Of a stretch of 64,000 nucleotides of DNA, positions 1 to 9,992 are shown in pieces (positions within the stretch are counted from its first letter, which is position 1; each line of letters opens with the position of its first letter). The DNA is taken from positions 62,001-126,000 of the forward strand of contig DATALT010000002.1 of the NCBI GenBank assembly GCA_036260945.1, in the 5' to 3' direction. Origin of the DNA: Candidatus Babeliales bacterium (GTDB lineage Bacteria; Babelota; Babeliae; Babelales; JACPOV01). The notes beneath the pieces are model-generated. The model saw nothing but the letters and a program-made list of their open reading frames with translations. It was not told where the DNA came from and did not search any database. The position numbers were made by a program, and so were the translations under genes.

Positions 1-1
1 T

Positions 2-115
2 GAGTATGCATATATTGCTCGTATAAAAGACCCGGGCAATAATATTATCGGTTTAGTGCAGCCAACCCCTGAGCGGGTGCGTGCGGCAATGGATCAGGCA
101 AAAGCAGGTATTTAG
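2..115 (+). CDS. C-terminal end of a VOC/glyoxalase-like protein (partial)
   Basis: An open frame enters from the left edge and stops at 113-115, giving 37 residues. The stretch reading KDPGNNIIGLVQP resembles the last strand of vicinal-oxygen-chelate proteins, where a D-P-x-G-N element is followed by a hydrophobic strand. The rest of the gene lies outside the window, so the family call rests on this motif alone. It is followed by the groES promoter region. Confidence 0.45.
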   Translation, partial: EYAYIARIKDPGNNIIGLVQPTPERVRAAMDQAKAGI

Positions 116-215
116 GGCTTCTAAGCGGTACCGGATTCTAGAGCTGTTTGCCCATAGATTTTATCCAAGATATACACCGTTTGTGGTATAAAAGTTGAGT
201 GCTTTGATGTAAATA

Positions 216-243
216 TTGCAAAGCAAAGGCTTTTAAGTATACT
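216..243 (+). promoter_or_regulatory. groESL promoter (-35/-10)
   Basis: A vegetative-type promoter is visible: TTGCAA at 216-221, a 16-base spacer, and TATACT at 238-243. The predicted start is near 250, about 83 bases before groES. It leads directly into the inverted repeat at 246-284. I saw no CIRCE element. Confidence 0.6.
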
Positions 244-245
244 GG

Positions 246-284
246 AAACAGGGAGTTTTTTTAGATAGAAAGTTCTCCCTGTTT
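246..284 (+). promoter_or_regulatory. Perfect 10-bp inverted repeat at the groESL start site
   Basis: AAACAGGGAG at 246-255 is matched exactly by CTCCCTGTTT at 275-284, with 19 bases between. The left arm straddles the predicted transcription start, so the element could be an operator for a repressor or a 5'-terminal RNA hairpin. Its place in front of chaperonin genes suggests stress control, which is inference. Confidence 0.55.
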
Positions 285-332
285 TTGAAAGAATTTCTCT
301 AAAAAATGGCATACATTCTTTAAGGAGGCCTT

Positions 333-2299
<1,967 letters not shown>

Positions 2300-2321
2300 G
2301 ACTTTTTTCTTAGATAATTTT

Positions 2322-2353
2322 AAGAGCCGGTGTAAAAGCCGGCTCTTTTTTTA
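2322..2353 (+). terminator. Rho-independent terminator of groESL
   Basis: AAGAGCCGG and CCGGCTCTT form a hairpin with a short loop, followed by a run of T. It begins about 22 bases after the groEL stop. Confidence 0.85.
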
Positions 2354-2366
2354 ATACGCAAAAAAA

Positions 2367-2582
2367 TTATTTTTTTTCTATCAGATTTCTAACATTGTCA
2401 AAAATCTGATCAAATTCCGTTTTTAGATCTTGGTTTAGTTGATTGCTGGACAATTGCTTTACAATTAAGAAAATAACTAGTTGCTTAATGAAAGTGATTT
2501 TAATTTTGCTCAATTCGGATTGCCAAAGTATAATTTCGTTTTTCGTAGTCAGTGCAGTAACTAGGAATTCTGCCCGGAGACT
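2367..2582 (-). pseudogene. Possible gene remnant without a start (minus strand)
   Basis: Reading leftwards from 2582, an open frame of about 71 codons ends in a stop at 2367-2369. Its residues look protein-like, for example KITFIKQLVIFLIVKQL and TEFDQIFDNVRNLIEKK. It has no ATG, no ribosome site, and a stop just upstream at 2583-2585. It may be the tail of a decayed secreted or membrane protein gene. It lies in the only gene-poor gap above 300 bases, between groEL and the barrel gene at 2717. I do not recognise a family. Confidence 0.25.
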
Positions 2583-2609
2583 TCATTTTTGCATTCAAGG
2601 AAAGTATAG

Positions 2610-2684
2610 TGGTTCCTGATATCAATCCAGCAAACATTTTCTTCATTCATCTTGGCATTCAAAGCCGAAGTTTTATGGGGATAA
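2610..2684 (+). pseudogene. C-terminal gene fragment ending FKAEVLWG (copy 1)
   Basis: The frame 2610-2684 has 24 codons and ends FILAFKAEVLWG-stop. A second copy at 9881-9982 ends FIYGFKAEVFWG-stop. Several of the DNA differences between them are silent third-base changes (AAA/AAG, GCC/GCA, GGA/GGC), so both copies descend from sequence that was once under protein-level selection. Each lies just upstream of a beta-barrel-like gene, 33 bases in this case. The parent gene is not recognised. Confidence 0.4.
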
Positions 2685-2716
2685 AATAACTAAATATTAA
2701 TGAGGCTAGAAAAAAA

Positions 2717-3616
2717 GTGAGTTACGCACCGCATTTTGATCGCATTCTATTCCTTCTGTGTCTCCTAAAATTCACCGATTTATCATCAATTTCTATGGTA
2801 TATAACTTTCGGATTGCACAACTTATCACAGAAATTGATGAAGAAACCATGGGAAAAAAATACAACCTTTTAGCGCTCCCTTTTGATGAATATGACAAAA
2901 GATATAATGGCATTATGCGCAATTTTATTGGTGGGCTCGGTTCATTTAACTATAATTTTTCTCCCTATTCATTCCGTACCGATTTTGCAGTTTCCTATGT
3001 ACATGAAAAAGCACTAAACAGGAAAACGTTTAATGATATTCAAACTGATGACATTCTTTTTACTTTTGGCAGAAATTTTTTTCCTAATAAAAAAACTGTC
3101 ATAACAGCATCAGGCTTATTGGGAGTCCCAACCCACAAACTTTTACGATATCTGCACCCCTCATTTGGCTATGCACAGTTTGGCCTAGGGACGACGCTTG
3201 ACGGGTCATATAAGTTCCATAAACAGAATTCTTTGCTATTTGGGGCCCGTTACATCTATTTCGTGCCTGCGAAAGGTAAAGATATTTTAGGAAATACTTA
3301 CACGTTCAGCCTTGGCAATGTTGGGGATATTCTTCTTGCATACGAAGGAAAATTGAAAAAAAAGCATGCTCTTATGATGGGTTATGCTCTCGTATCACAT
3401 TTTGGAGGTTTTTCTACACCTCGTTTTGATGAAGTCGTAAAAAAAGAAAATTACTTAAGAAGTAGTTGGTATGCCGTTTATAAATATAAATTTTTGATCG
3501 ATGATATATCAAATAGGATTCTTTTTTATATTTCCTATGGCTTTGATCACAGCCCAAAAGTTTTTGGTATGGAGTATATCGTTACATTTTGGTTTGCTTG
3601 GAGCGTAAATTTTTAA
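2717..3616 (+). CDS. Predicted outer-membrane beta-barrel protein
   Basis: The protein has 299 residues from a GTG start, or 274 if the in-frame ATG at 2792-2794 is used. After an N-terminal hydrophobic stretch it shows alternating aromatic and polar strands with turns rich in glycine, asparagine and lysine, such as FGYAQFGLGTTLDGSYKF and SLLFGARYIYFV. It ends in a C-terminal phenylalanine (FAWSVNF), the usual signal for outer-membrane barrels. BamA at 19913 would insert it. The architecture resembles the gene at 9993, and both follow the same fragment (2610, 9881). No specific porin family is recognised. The ribosome site is weak, so the start is uncertain. Confidence 0.55.
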   Translation: MSYAPHFDRILFLLCLLKFTDLSSISMVYNFRIAQLITEIDEETMGKKYNLLALPFDEYDKRYNGIMRNFIGGLGSFNYNFSPYSFRTDFAVSYVHEKALNRKTFNDIQTDDILFTFGRNFFPNKKTVITASGLLGVPTHKLLRYLHPSFGYAQFGLGTTLDGSYKFHKQNSLLFGARYIYFVPAKGKDILGNTYTFSLGNVGDILLAYEGKLKKKHALMMGYALVSHFGGFSTPRFDEVVKKENYLRSSWYAVYKYKFLIDDISNRILFYISYGFDHSPKVFGMEYIVTFWFAWSVNF

Positions 3617-3756
3617 TCTTTTGGATCGCACTTAGGGTTCAGCGTCCTAGAGCTCATCTTGATACGCGTACTGTATTTTATTTAAAAAAAGGGAGCATGC
3701 TTGAGGAATGATCGCGCGATGCAAGAGATGGGTTTATGAAATTTGCATAATGAGGG

Positions 3757-4590
3757 TCAGACTTGATCCTTTGGACAATAATAGGTTGATCTTCCCGCAA
3801 TCGATGTTTTCTTAAGTTTATGATTTCTATTTTTAGGGCAAATCATATCGATATGGCGATGCGATTGTAAATACGATGACTTAAATCTTTTGCTGCTTTC
3901 GTCAGAAAAGAGATCGTGCACAGATTTTTTTATGTTTTTGATGCGCAGCTTAATCGCGTACAATAGAATCTTACGCATTTCTTTATATATTGTTTTTAGC
4001 TGAGCCTCTGATAAATCTCCCACTCTGTGATGCGGATCAATATTTGATTGAAATAATATTTCATCCGTATATTCATTCCCGATGCCAGCGATCAATTTTT
4101 GGTCCATTAAAAAACTTTTTACATTTTTCTTTTTTTTAGCGAGCGCAATCTGAGTAAAGTCTTTATTTGATAAATTTAAGGCATCAGGGCCCAGTTGTGT
4201 TATTCCTTTAATCTGATCAGTGTTATCTACAAGCCAGATTTTTTCAAATTTTCGCACACTCTTGAAATGCAAAACGGAATGATCCTTAAAAATAAATGAA
4301 ACTGCCGAAAAGCGTGTTTTTAGATCTTTTTTTTTGATGAACTCTAAAGAGCCGGTTAATGCAAAATGAATAACCAATTTTTTTTCAGAGGGGCTCAGAG
4401 AGATAATAAGATATTTTCCGCGCCTATCTGCATTACTAAATTTATTATGTACGATATCTTTTTTAAACGTCGTAAGAGATATCGCCTTGATAACTCTCGC
4501 ATCGGTGCTCGTTACTTGTGAGATAACTTTATTGAGACAATGCTCTTTTACATACCATTTAAACGCTTCAAGCTCTGGTAACTCAGGCAT
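3757..4590 (-). CDS. mutM: Formamidopyrimidine-DNA glycosylase (Fpg/Nei family) with altered zinc finger
   Basis: This 277-residue base-excision repair enzyme removes oxidised purines. The N-terminal catalytic segment PELPELE (proline nucleophile and glutamate after Met removal) is intact. So are the lysine in RRGKYLI and the helix-two-turn-helix signature FLMDQKLIAGIGNEYTDEIL. The C-terminal finger usually has four cysteines as C-x2-C and C-x2-C. Here it reads C251-x2-N254 and C272-x2-D275, so only two of four ligands remain, while the DNA-contacting GRSTYYC loop is kept. Related zincless Nei-like enzymes exist, so activity is still likely. It stands alone, convergent with the barrel gene. 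Confidence 0.85.
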   Translation of the reverse strand: MPELPELEAFKWYVKEHCLNKVISQVTSTDARVIKAISLTTFKKDIVHNKFSNADRRGKYLIISLSPSEKKLVIHFALTGSLEFIKKKDLKTRFSAVSFIFKDHSVLHFKSVRKFEKIWLVDNTDQIKGITQLGPDALNLSNKDFTQIALAKKKKNVKSFLMDQKLIAGIGNEYTDEILFQSNIDPHHRVGDLSEAQLKTIYKEMRKILLYAIKLRIKNIKKSVHDLFSDESSKRFKSSYLQSHRHIDMICPKNRNHKLKKTSIAGRSTYYCPKDQV

Positions 4591-4667
4591 ACAAATTCCT
4601 CGATCAATTTTGAAATATGGTTTTTTAAAAAATCGGCCACGCTTCCAATTGCCGGCATTTGCTAAAT

Positions 4668-6308
4668 TTAGACTTTAGATTCAGGAATTTCACATCCGGA
4701 AGCTTCCGGAATCTCTTGTTTCGATTCTTTAAACGGTTCGTTCTCAGATTTAATTCTGCTGGTTCTTTTCTTTTTTAATTTTTCTTCTGCAAATTTTTTT
4801 ATTATTTCAATGACACCATTATTGGACTGTTTCTCGGCGCGCAAAAGCGGTGTTAGGCCTTCTGCATTTTTGGTATCAGTTTTTGCTCCATGCTCGAGAA
4901 GCATCTGCGCAATTTCTGCAGATCGCGCATAATGCAATGGGGTATTTCCCTCATCATTCTGAATATTAACTCGCGCACCATGCCTGATGAGAAAGCTTGC
5001 TGATTTAAATAAATTTTTTTCGACAGCAGCCACAAGCAGCGTATTCATTTTAGTATCGCGTGTGTTAATAAAATCGATATAGCTTTTTTTTGCTACTTTA
5101 TAGAAATCATCTAATTGTTTGTATATTTCCTGATCGTTCTTTTCTTGTGCTTTACTTATTTCATGATTTAAAGAAGAAAATTGATCCCAAATTTTTTTAT
5201 CTGCAAGATTTATTAAAGAATGACCGCGCTGCTTATATCTATTGTATGATGTCTGAGGCGATTCTTCTAAATAGGACCAGCCTGCAGCATCAAGCACTGG
5301 GTATCCTGTTCCTTTACGATCTTCCCATGATGTCCCGATATTAATGAGCTCAAGAGGAACGATTCCTGATTTAATGTTCAATAATTGAGAGGCAACAGTA
5401 TCAATATGCCAGCCCCCTGCGTATATAATTGTGTGGTCGTTAGCTGAAGCGAAAAGCTTAATGAGTATTTCAATATCTGTAATACGATCATAATTAGCTA
5501 TTAATCTCATGAATTTTGTAAAAAGATCTTTATTGTTTGTAATTTTTGATCTGGCCTCGTTGATGGTTATAGATGGATTTTGAGAAAGAAGATACTGCAA
5601 AAAAATATTTAGAGGTGTGAGCACATTTTTAACTGCTCGTTCCCATAGTTGGATTAATACATCGTACATATTACTAAAGGGTGACTCTTTTATTTTTTTC
5701 AAATCTTGAACAACGGGTGACATTTCAGGATCTATGAGTTTCTTAAGATATTTCGAAAGTTGGAATAACGGGATTTTTCCTAAAGAAGGGTTATCATTTA
5801 AATAATTGGTGGAGTAGTGTCCCGGGTTTAGTAAGGTAAGATCATTAGCGATTGCAAGAGGTTTTCGATATGAATCCGCATTTTGAAAAATAATGGAACG
5901 ATTTTTTCTTGGCGAAAATTCTTCACTTAACTGTAAGCCGCCGTAATACATCCATTGTAATTCGCTCGGCGATTTTTCTGTTGGTGAGTCCAGCAACTCC
6001 CATAGTAAATCGATTTTGCTATTTTTTTGCGCAAGTTTTCTCAAAGTAATTAACAATCCTCGCTCTGAAGTTGTGAAAGCGGTTGTTTCAGCAAGCTTAA
6101 GTAAGGTAGCGCCTCTGCGAGAAGGTCTTTTTACGATTTCTTGAAGCGTGCTTGGTGCATGAATATCAGAAATCAAATCAATGCTTTTAATAATTTTATT
6201 TTTGTCGTTGAGCAATATTATTCTGCGAAATTGGTAGGGTCCTGCATTCATAATCGAATGAAATAAAATACTGCAGCATAAAAAAATACAATTCTTGGTC
6301 AAACGCAT
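4668..6308 (-). CDS. Secreted ankyrin-repeat protein, candidate effector
   Basis: The protein has 546 residues. A signal peptide (about residues 1-22, ending near NAG) is followed by about 390 residues of unrecognised sequence containing TIIYAGGWHIDTVASQL. Next comes an ankyrin block at about 420-510 with the consensus pieces NEEGNTPLHYA-like NDEGNTPLHYA and AEGLTPLL. The tail is lysine- and glutamate-rich. Ankyrin repeats bind proteins, and with a signal peptide the target is likely outside the cytoplasm, possibly in a host cell (inference). The start has a good ribosome site (GGGGGAAATC). It is divergent from the gene at 6479. Confidence 0.7.
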   Translation of the reverse strand: MRLTKNCIFLCCSILFHSIMNAGPYQFRRIILLNDKNKIIKSIDLISDIHAPSTLQEIVKRPSRRGATLLKLAETTAFTTSERGLLITLRKLAQKNSKIDLLWELLDSPTEKSPSELQWMYYGGLQLSEEFSPRKNRSIIFQNADSYRKPLAIANDLTLLNPGHYSTNYLNDNPSLGKIPLFQLSKYLKKLIDPEMSPVVQDLKKIKESPFSNMYDVLIQLWERAVKNVLTPLNIFLQYLLSQNPSITINEARSKITNNKDLFTKFMRLIANYDRITDIEILIKLFASANDHTIIYAGGWHIDTVASQLLNIKSGIVPLELINIGTSWEDRKGTGYPVLDAAGWSYLEESPQTSYNRYKQRGHSLINLADKKIWDQFSSLNHEISKAQEKNDQEIYKQLDDFYKVAKKSYIDFINTRDTKMNTLLVAAVEKNLFKSASFLIRHGARVNIQNDEGNTPLHYARSAEIAQMLLEHGAKTDTKNAEGLTPLLRAEKQSNNGVIEIIKKFAEEKLKKKRTSRIKSENEPFKESKQEIPEASGCEIPESKV

Positions 6309-6478
6309 GATTTCCCCCTTTTTTCGATCTTAATACCATGCTATAACATGCCAGCGCTGATTATCAAGATTCCACGATTGTTAATGGCGCGTCAAGGCTC
6401 GATTCTCTTCTTTCTTTTTTTTTAAATTGCAGTAAAACTTAATCTGCAATGTTTTCAGTATGAAAAAAATAGGAGCAT

Positions 6479-7558
6479 TTGATCGCCATGATAGGGATTT
6501 TTTGCGCAATACTTATTTTCTTTTCTTTCGACCATTATGCGATGGAAAACCCAGGCGCGGTTCATGATTTATCCACGCACGATTCCGATTCGATAATTCG
6601 CATTAATTTTCTTAATAACATGCGGGATACGACTGGGTGCACAAGTATCGATCCGCTGCAGACCGATTTTCAACGTTTGCTCAAGCGAAAAGCAGAATCC
6701 CATATTTTTATTTCCTATATGTTGTGGAAAGTTTTTTTGGGTTTGCAAAAAAAAAGTGCTCAAAAATTAGGGGCTAAGTATTGGTTTGAAGAAAATAATA
6801 AGGAGGCGGCAAAATACTGGCTTGAGTGTGAAGAGAAAATAAAAGATGATTATGGTTCATTAATCGCTTTTGATAAGAATAAATGGCGTTTTTATGATAC
6901 CAAACTCGGTCTTTATTATTTAGAGCCTGCACATCTTGAGAAAAATCGTATTGTGAAAAGAGAAAAATTTGCCCTTATTGATAGGCCTGAAGCGCTCTTA
7001 TCAGTTCCGAGCAACTCCATGAATTGGGCACGTGAAATGCACTGTCTACTTTTTTCGCAAAAACTGGATGAAACTTCCCATTTCATATTCCATTTAAATG
7101 GGCACGGAAATTCTGAGAAATCGGAATTTCCAATTCTTTGTGGGCTTGTGCAGGAACGAATGACCTCTTTACTCTGCTATTTAAACAATCAATTTCCCCG
7201 ATCGACCGTTGGTATAGAATCTTGTTATGCGTCGCCAGAAAGAGTATCTCACCTCATGAAGCATGAAAAGATTTCGTTTAGTTTGATCACTTCAGTGCAG
7301 AGAGATGTTGCATCTTGGGCAGATGATCCACCATTATTTCAGATGACAACGAACGGCAAAAAAGAAAAGCGCAAGTTTGAAATGATCGAAAGAAACGATG
7401 ACAAAACATTTTTGCAATTAATAGAAAAGGTCCATAAAAATGTTGTGCAGGGTGCTCGGGTTGATAAAGCTGAAAGTGCCTATGCCGCGTTAAGTTACTT
7501 TACTGCAAGTACCAACATTCCGGGAATAAAGTTTTCGGACGGTGATTGCATTTTATAG
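6479..7558 (+). CDS. Exported protein with a possible clan CD (caspase-like) cysteine protease dyad
   Basis: The protein has 359 residues from TTG at 6479, or 356 from ATG at 6488. AGGAG at 6471-6475 could serve either start. A hydrophobic signal-like N-terminus ends near residue 22. The core has a hydrophobic strand, then N-G-H209-G210 (FIFHLNGHGN), and about 40 residues later a hydrophobic strand ending in C249 (STVGIESCYAS). This layout of His-Gly and Cys after beta-strands is what caspases, gingipains and clostripain share. The assignment is by motif only. It could be a self-processing toxin or a host-directed protease, but no known subfamily is recognised. Confidence 0.45.
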   Translation: MIAMIGIFCAILIFFSFDHYAMENPGAVHDLSTHDSDSIIRINFLNNMRDTTGCTSIDPLQTDFQRLLKRKAESHIFISYMLWKVFLGLQKKSAQKLGAKYWFEENNKEAAKYWLECEEKIKDDYGSLIAFDKNKWRFYDTKLGLYYLEPAHLEKNRIVKREKFALIDRPEALLSVPSNSMNWAREMHCLLFSQKLDETSHFIFHLNGHGNSEKSEFPILCGLVQERMTSLLCYLNNQFPRSTVGIESCYASPERVSHLMKHEKISFSLITSVQRDVASWADDPPLFQMTTNGKKEKRKFEMIERNDDKTFLQLIEKVHKNVVQGARVDKAESAYAALSYFTASTNIPGIKFSDGDCIL

Positions 7559-7581
7559 CAAGTTATGGAAACAGTTTTTTC

Positions 7582-7611
7582 TTGAACTGATAGTACGATG
7601 CGCGCTATAGT
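7582..7611 (+). promoter_or_regulatory. Promoter of the gene at 7676
   Basis: TTGAAC at 7582-7587, an 18-base spacer, and TATAGT at 7606-7611 form a good vegetative promoter. The leader downstream contains a small hairpin in which GATCTGCA pairs with TGCAGGTC, before the ribosome site GTAGGAAA. Confidence 0.5.
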
Positions 7612-7675
7612 AAATCAGGAGTTTAAGATCGATCTGCAAGCGATGCAGGTCGCGCCACGAAGGTAGGAAAAAAGT

Positions 7676-8065
7676 ATGAAAAAATTATTCGTTATAGTGA
7701 GCCTGTCTTTTTGTATGTTGAGCCTATTTCAATCGAATGCTACTCCTACCGATCAAAGTGATAGCTGGGGCGCAACGGTTTATACGGGTGCAGAAAATGC
7801 GCGCGAGTGGGTGGCTAAGATGCTTGGATATGGCCAGAATATGCTCAGTAAAACGCAAACCGTTGAAGTGCTTCCGTATCGCTACGCGTTTCTTTTGTGT
7901 TTCTTAGGCGGTGTTACTGGAGCATTGTGTGTTTACTATTTGCATTGTTCTTCGCGCACTATTGCACGCTATGAATTTCAGCCGATGCGAGATCATGCAC
8001 AAAGCTTTTTTTCTCGACCCACAACATTTAGATCTACATCGGATCAAGATAGATCGTTAGACTAA
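7676..8065 (+). CDS. Small exported membrane-anchored protein, unknown function
   Basis: The protein has 129 residues. It has an N-terminal signal sequence (about 1-22) and a soluble stretch. One membrane helix near 63-82 (YAFLLCFLGGVTGALCVYYL) is followed by a serine- and arginine-rich tail. No domain is recognised. The start has a clear promoter and ribosome site. Its last 9 bases overlap the end of the convergent aldolase gene. Confidence 0.55.
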   Translation: MKKLFVIVSLSFCMLSLFQSNATPTDQSDSWGATVYTGAENAREWVAKMLGYGQNMLSKTQTVEVLPYRYAFLLCFLGGVTGALCVYYLHCSSRTIARYEFQPMRDHAQSFFSRPTTFRSTSDQDRSLD

Positions 8066-8962
8066 CATCTTCACTGCTTGATCTACTGGCTTGTTTTCAT
8101 AAATAATCGCTGCGAGTGCCTTTGTGAATGCGATCGCTTCATGCAGTGGTTTTTGGTGAATATTTCTACCGATTGCACATCCTGCGGTTCCTGCTTGATG
8201 AATTTGCTCATACGTTTGCTCTATAAACTTTTTTTCAGTAATTGAATCACCACCAGCAAGAATGATCTTAGTATTTCCGGCCGCTTGCACCGCCAATTTC
8301 AGCCAATCGAGTGAACTTTTTTCATCAGTTTTTTCGGGTATCAAAATTTTTGCGAAATCGGCTCCCAAACTTAATCCGAGCCCGCTTGCGCCTATAATCA
8401 GGTTGCCATCATGTTCATTTTTTATGGTTGATCCGCGAGGATAAACCCATAGAATCGCAATGAGTCCGTATTCATGCGCTTGCAGTATTACTTGAGCTGC
8501 CGATTGCAGCATGCGGCCTTCAAATTCACTGCCAGGATAAATCGTGTAGCCGATGCCGCGAATTGGTAAATTGGTGGATTGTTTTATTTTAAGAACGTCC
8601 GTAACTGAAAAAAGTTGTTCACTAAAAGGATCATGATCTTTTGGCGAAACTAAATTTGTTTTTGCATTCAATTTTGCAATGTAATTGATGTGAGGAAATT
8701 TTTTTCCGTACCGCGCTATTAATCCAAGATGCGTCGCAAATGCACCCACAAATCCTGCATCCGCTATTTTCAAAAGATGCAGCGGATCATTATCTTCCTC
8801 TGAAATTTCTGGCCCATAAAAATATTCGTTTAAATGTTCTATCTTTTGGTCGCCAGAAAAGAGAAATAATCTGTTGGTATCTCGCGTTATTGCCCGATAG
8901 TTCTTTATATATTCATCTGCTGCAGACTGGGGAACATCTGCAGGAATGTCGATGTGCTTCAT
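8057..8962 (-). CDS. fbaB: Class I fructose-bisphosphate aldolase (DhnA/FbaB type)
   Basis: This 301-residue Schiff-base aldolase cleaves fructose-1,6-bisphosphate to two triose phosphates in glycolysis, or runs the reverse reaction. It matches the archaeal/bacterial DhnA family: an early FSGDQKIEHLN segment, GFVGAFATHLGL, the GADFAKILIP segment with the likely catalytic lysine, LAGGDS, and the phosphate-binding GRNIHQKP near the C-terminus. Length is normal. The ribosome site TGGAGAAC supports the start. It stands alone and is the only glycolytic gene in the window. Confidence 0.82.
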   Translation of the reverse strand: MKHIDIPADVPQSAADEYIKNYRAITRDTNRLFLFSGDQKIEHLNEYFYGPEISEEDNDPLHLLKIADAGFVGAFATHLGLIARYGKKFPHINYIAKLNAKTNLVSPKDHDPFSEQLFSVTDVLKIKQSTNLPIRGIGYTIYPGSEFEGRMLQSAAQVILQAHEYGLIAILWVYPRGSTIKNEHDGNLIIGASGLGLSLGADFAKILIPEKTDEKSSLDWLKLAVQAAGNTKIILAGGDSITEKKFIEQTYEQIHQAGTAGCAIGRNIHQKPLHEAIAFTKALAAIIYENKPVDQAVKMLV

Positions 8963-9065
8963 TGTTCTCCATTTTTTTTCTTTTCATTATAAGCAGAATT
9001 AATTGGAGAATTGCAAGATGTTCACTGGCTGCAGTTAACTATTCGGTTATTTCTTTTGCAAAACC

Positions 9066-9356
9066 TTAATTTTGATTAGGTTCAAAGCGAAAAGAATTAT
9101 CACCTGTTTTTTTTACTTTGGTATTTGTCAGATCAATCACATGGCATGGAATATCGGGATTATTAAGAAAATTTGTATCTTTAATAAACAGTTTTAAATC
9201 CTCGATATGAACGATTGTTCCTTCGATGGAATGAATTTGTGTTATGATCTGTATCGTTTGGCCGATATGCAGACCAGTGCGTTGCAAAGAATCATCCATT
9301 GTGAATGCAGAATTGATTGCGCAAGACAATACGCTCAAAAATATTATTTTTTTCAT
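9066..9356 (-). CDS. Small secreted protein, unknown function
   Basis: The protein has 96 residues, with a cleavable signal peptide (about 1-19, MKKIIFLSVLSCAINSAF). The rest is a short beta-rich domain (IGQTIQIITQIHSIEGTIVHI). It resembles none of the named families. The ribosome site is weak. It lies between the aldolase and another minus-strand small protein gene. Confidence 0.5.
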   Translation of the reverse strand: MKKIIFLSVLSCAINSAFTMDDSLQRTGLHIGQTIQIITQIHSIEGTIVHIEDLKLFIKDTNFLNNPDIPCHVIDLTNTKVKKTGDNSFRFEPNQN

Positions 9357-9459
9357 AGTAAATTTCGCTTCAAATAATTGTTGTTATATATCCGAATTTG
9401 TTTTCGTAACGAGCGATCCATTAAAAACTGACGTTTTATAGAAATGAATCGCTTTCGGT

Positions 9460-9789
9460 TCAGTAAAGAAATTTTACTTCGTCGTACTCGCGCGCTGGCT
9501 TACTCTTTAATGAAGAGATTTCGTGCAAATATTCATCTTCATTTTTCAAATCGCATAGTATTCTTTTTTGTTTTCCATGCAATACGAGCTCTCCGTCATT
9601 TGTTAGTTCTATTCTGTTGTTGAACTGATTTGTAAATCCTTTAGCTAGATAGGAGCAAACTTCTCGTTTAAACGTTGGATTTGATTTAATCGATTGAAGA
9701 ATAGCTTGGCGTTGCGTTTCAATGTCCATTGTGTAGGTGTGTCGCGTAACCATTGAAAGAGCACATACAAAGTATTTTATTGTTTTCAC
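9460..9789 (-). CDS. Small exported protein, unknown function
   Basis: I chose the GTG at 9787-9789 because it follows a good ribosome site (AGAGGAG). The frame also opens from an ATG at 9813, eight codons earlier. The product starts VKTIKYFVCALSMV, a signal-like segment. A helical and charged domain of about 90 residues follows, with LTNDGELVLHGKQKRILCDL. No family is recognised. It transcribes away from the barrel gene at 9993. Confidence 0.5.
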   Translation of the reverse strand: MKTIKYFVCALSMVTRHTYTMDIETQRQAILQSIKSNPTFKREVCSYLAKGFTNQFNNRIELTNDGELVLHGKQKRILCDLKNEDEYLHEISSLKSKPAREYDEVKFLY

Positions 9790-9880
9790 AGAATCTCCTC
9801 TATTTGTTTGCATTTAAATTTAAACTTGCGAGTATGAATGTCAACGTATTAATCTTTATATTAAGTTTAAAAGAGAGTAA

Positions 9881-9982
9881 GCAACTCCCACACATGGCAC
9901 TTTTGGGCCGTTGTTCGCGGGGACCCCGGAAAACATTTCCGAATTCATCTACGGCTTCAAGGCAGAAGTTTTCTGGGGCTAA
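9881..9982 (+). pseudogene. C-terminal gene fragment ending FKAEVFWG (copy 2)
   Basis: The frame 9881-9982 (33 codons, preceded directly by a TAA) ends FIYGFKAEVFWG-stop and is the counterpart of the copy at 2610-2684. Upstream residues include GTFGPLFAGTPENISEF. It has no start codon with a ribosome site. It ends 10 bases before the next gene, a barrel-like protein, repeating the arrangement seen at 2717. Confidence 0.4.
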
Positions 9983-9992
9983 ATAGATAGGT

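Noticed and set aside
121-332. CIRCE element in front of groES
   Set aside because: I looked for TTAGCACTC-N9-GAGTGCTAA. GAGTGC occurs once (about 198) without its partner arm.
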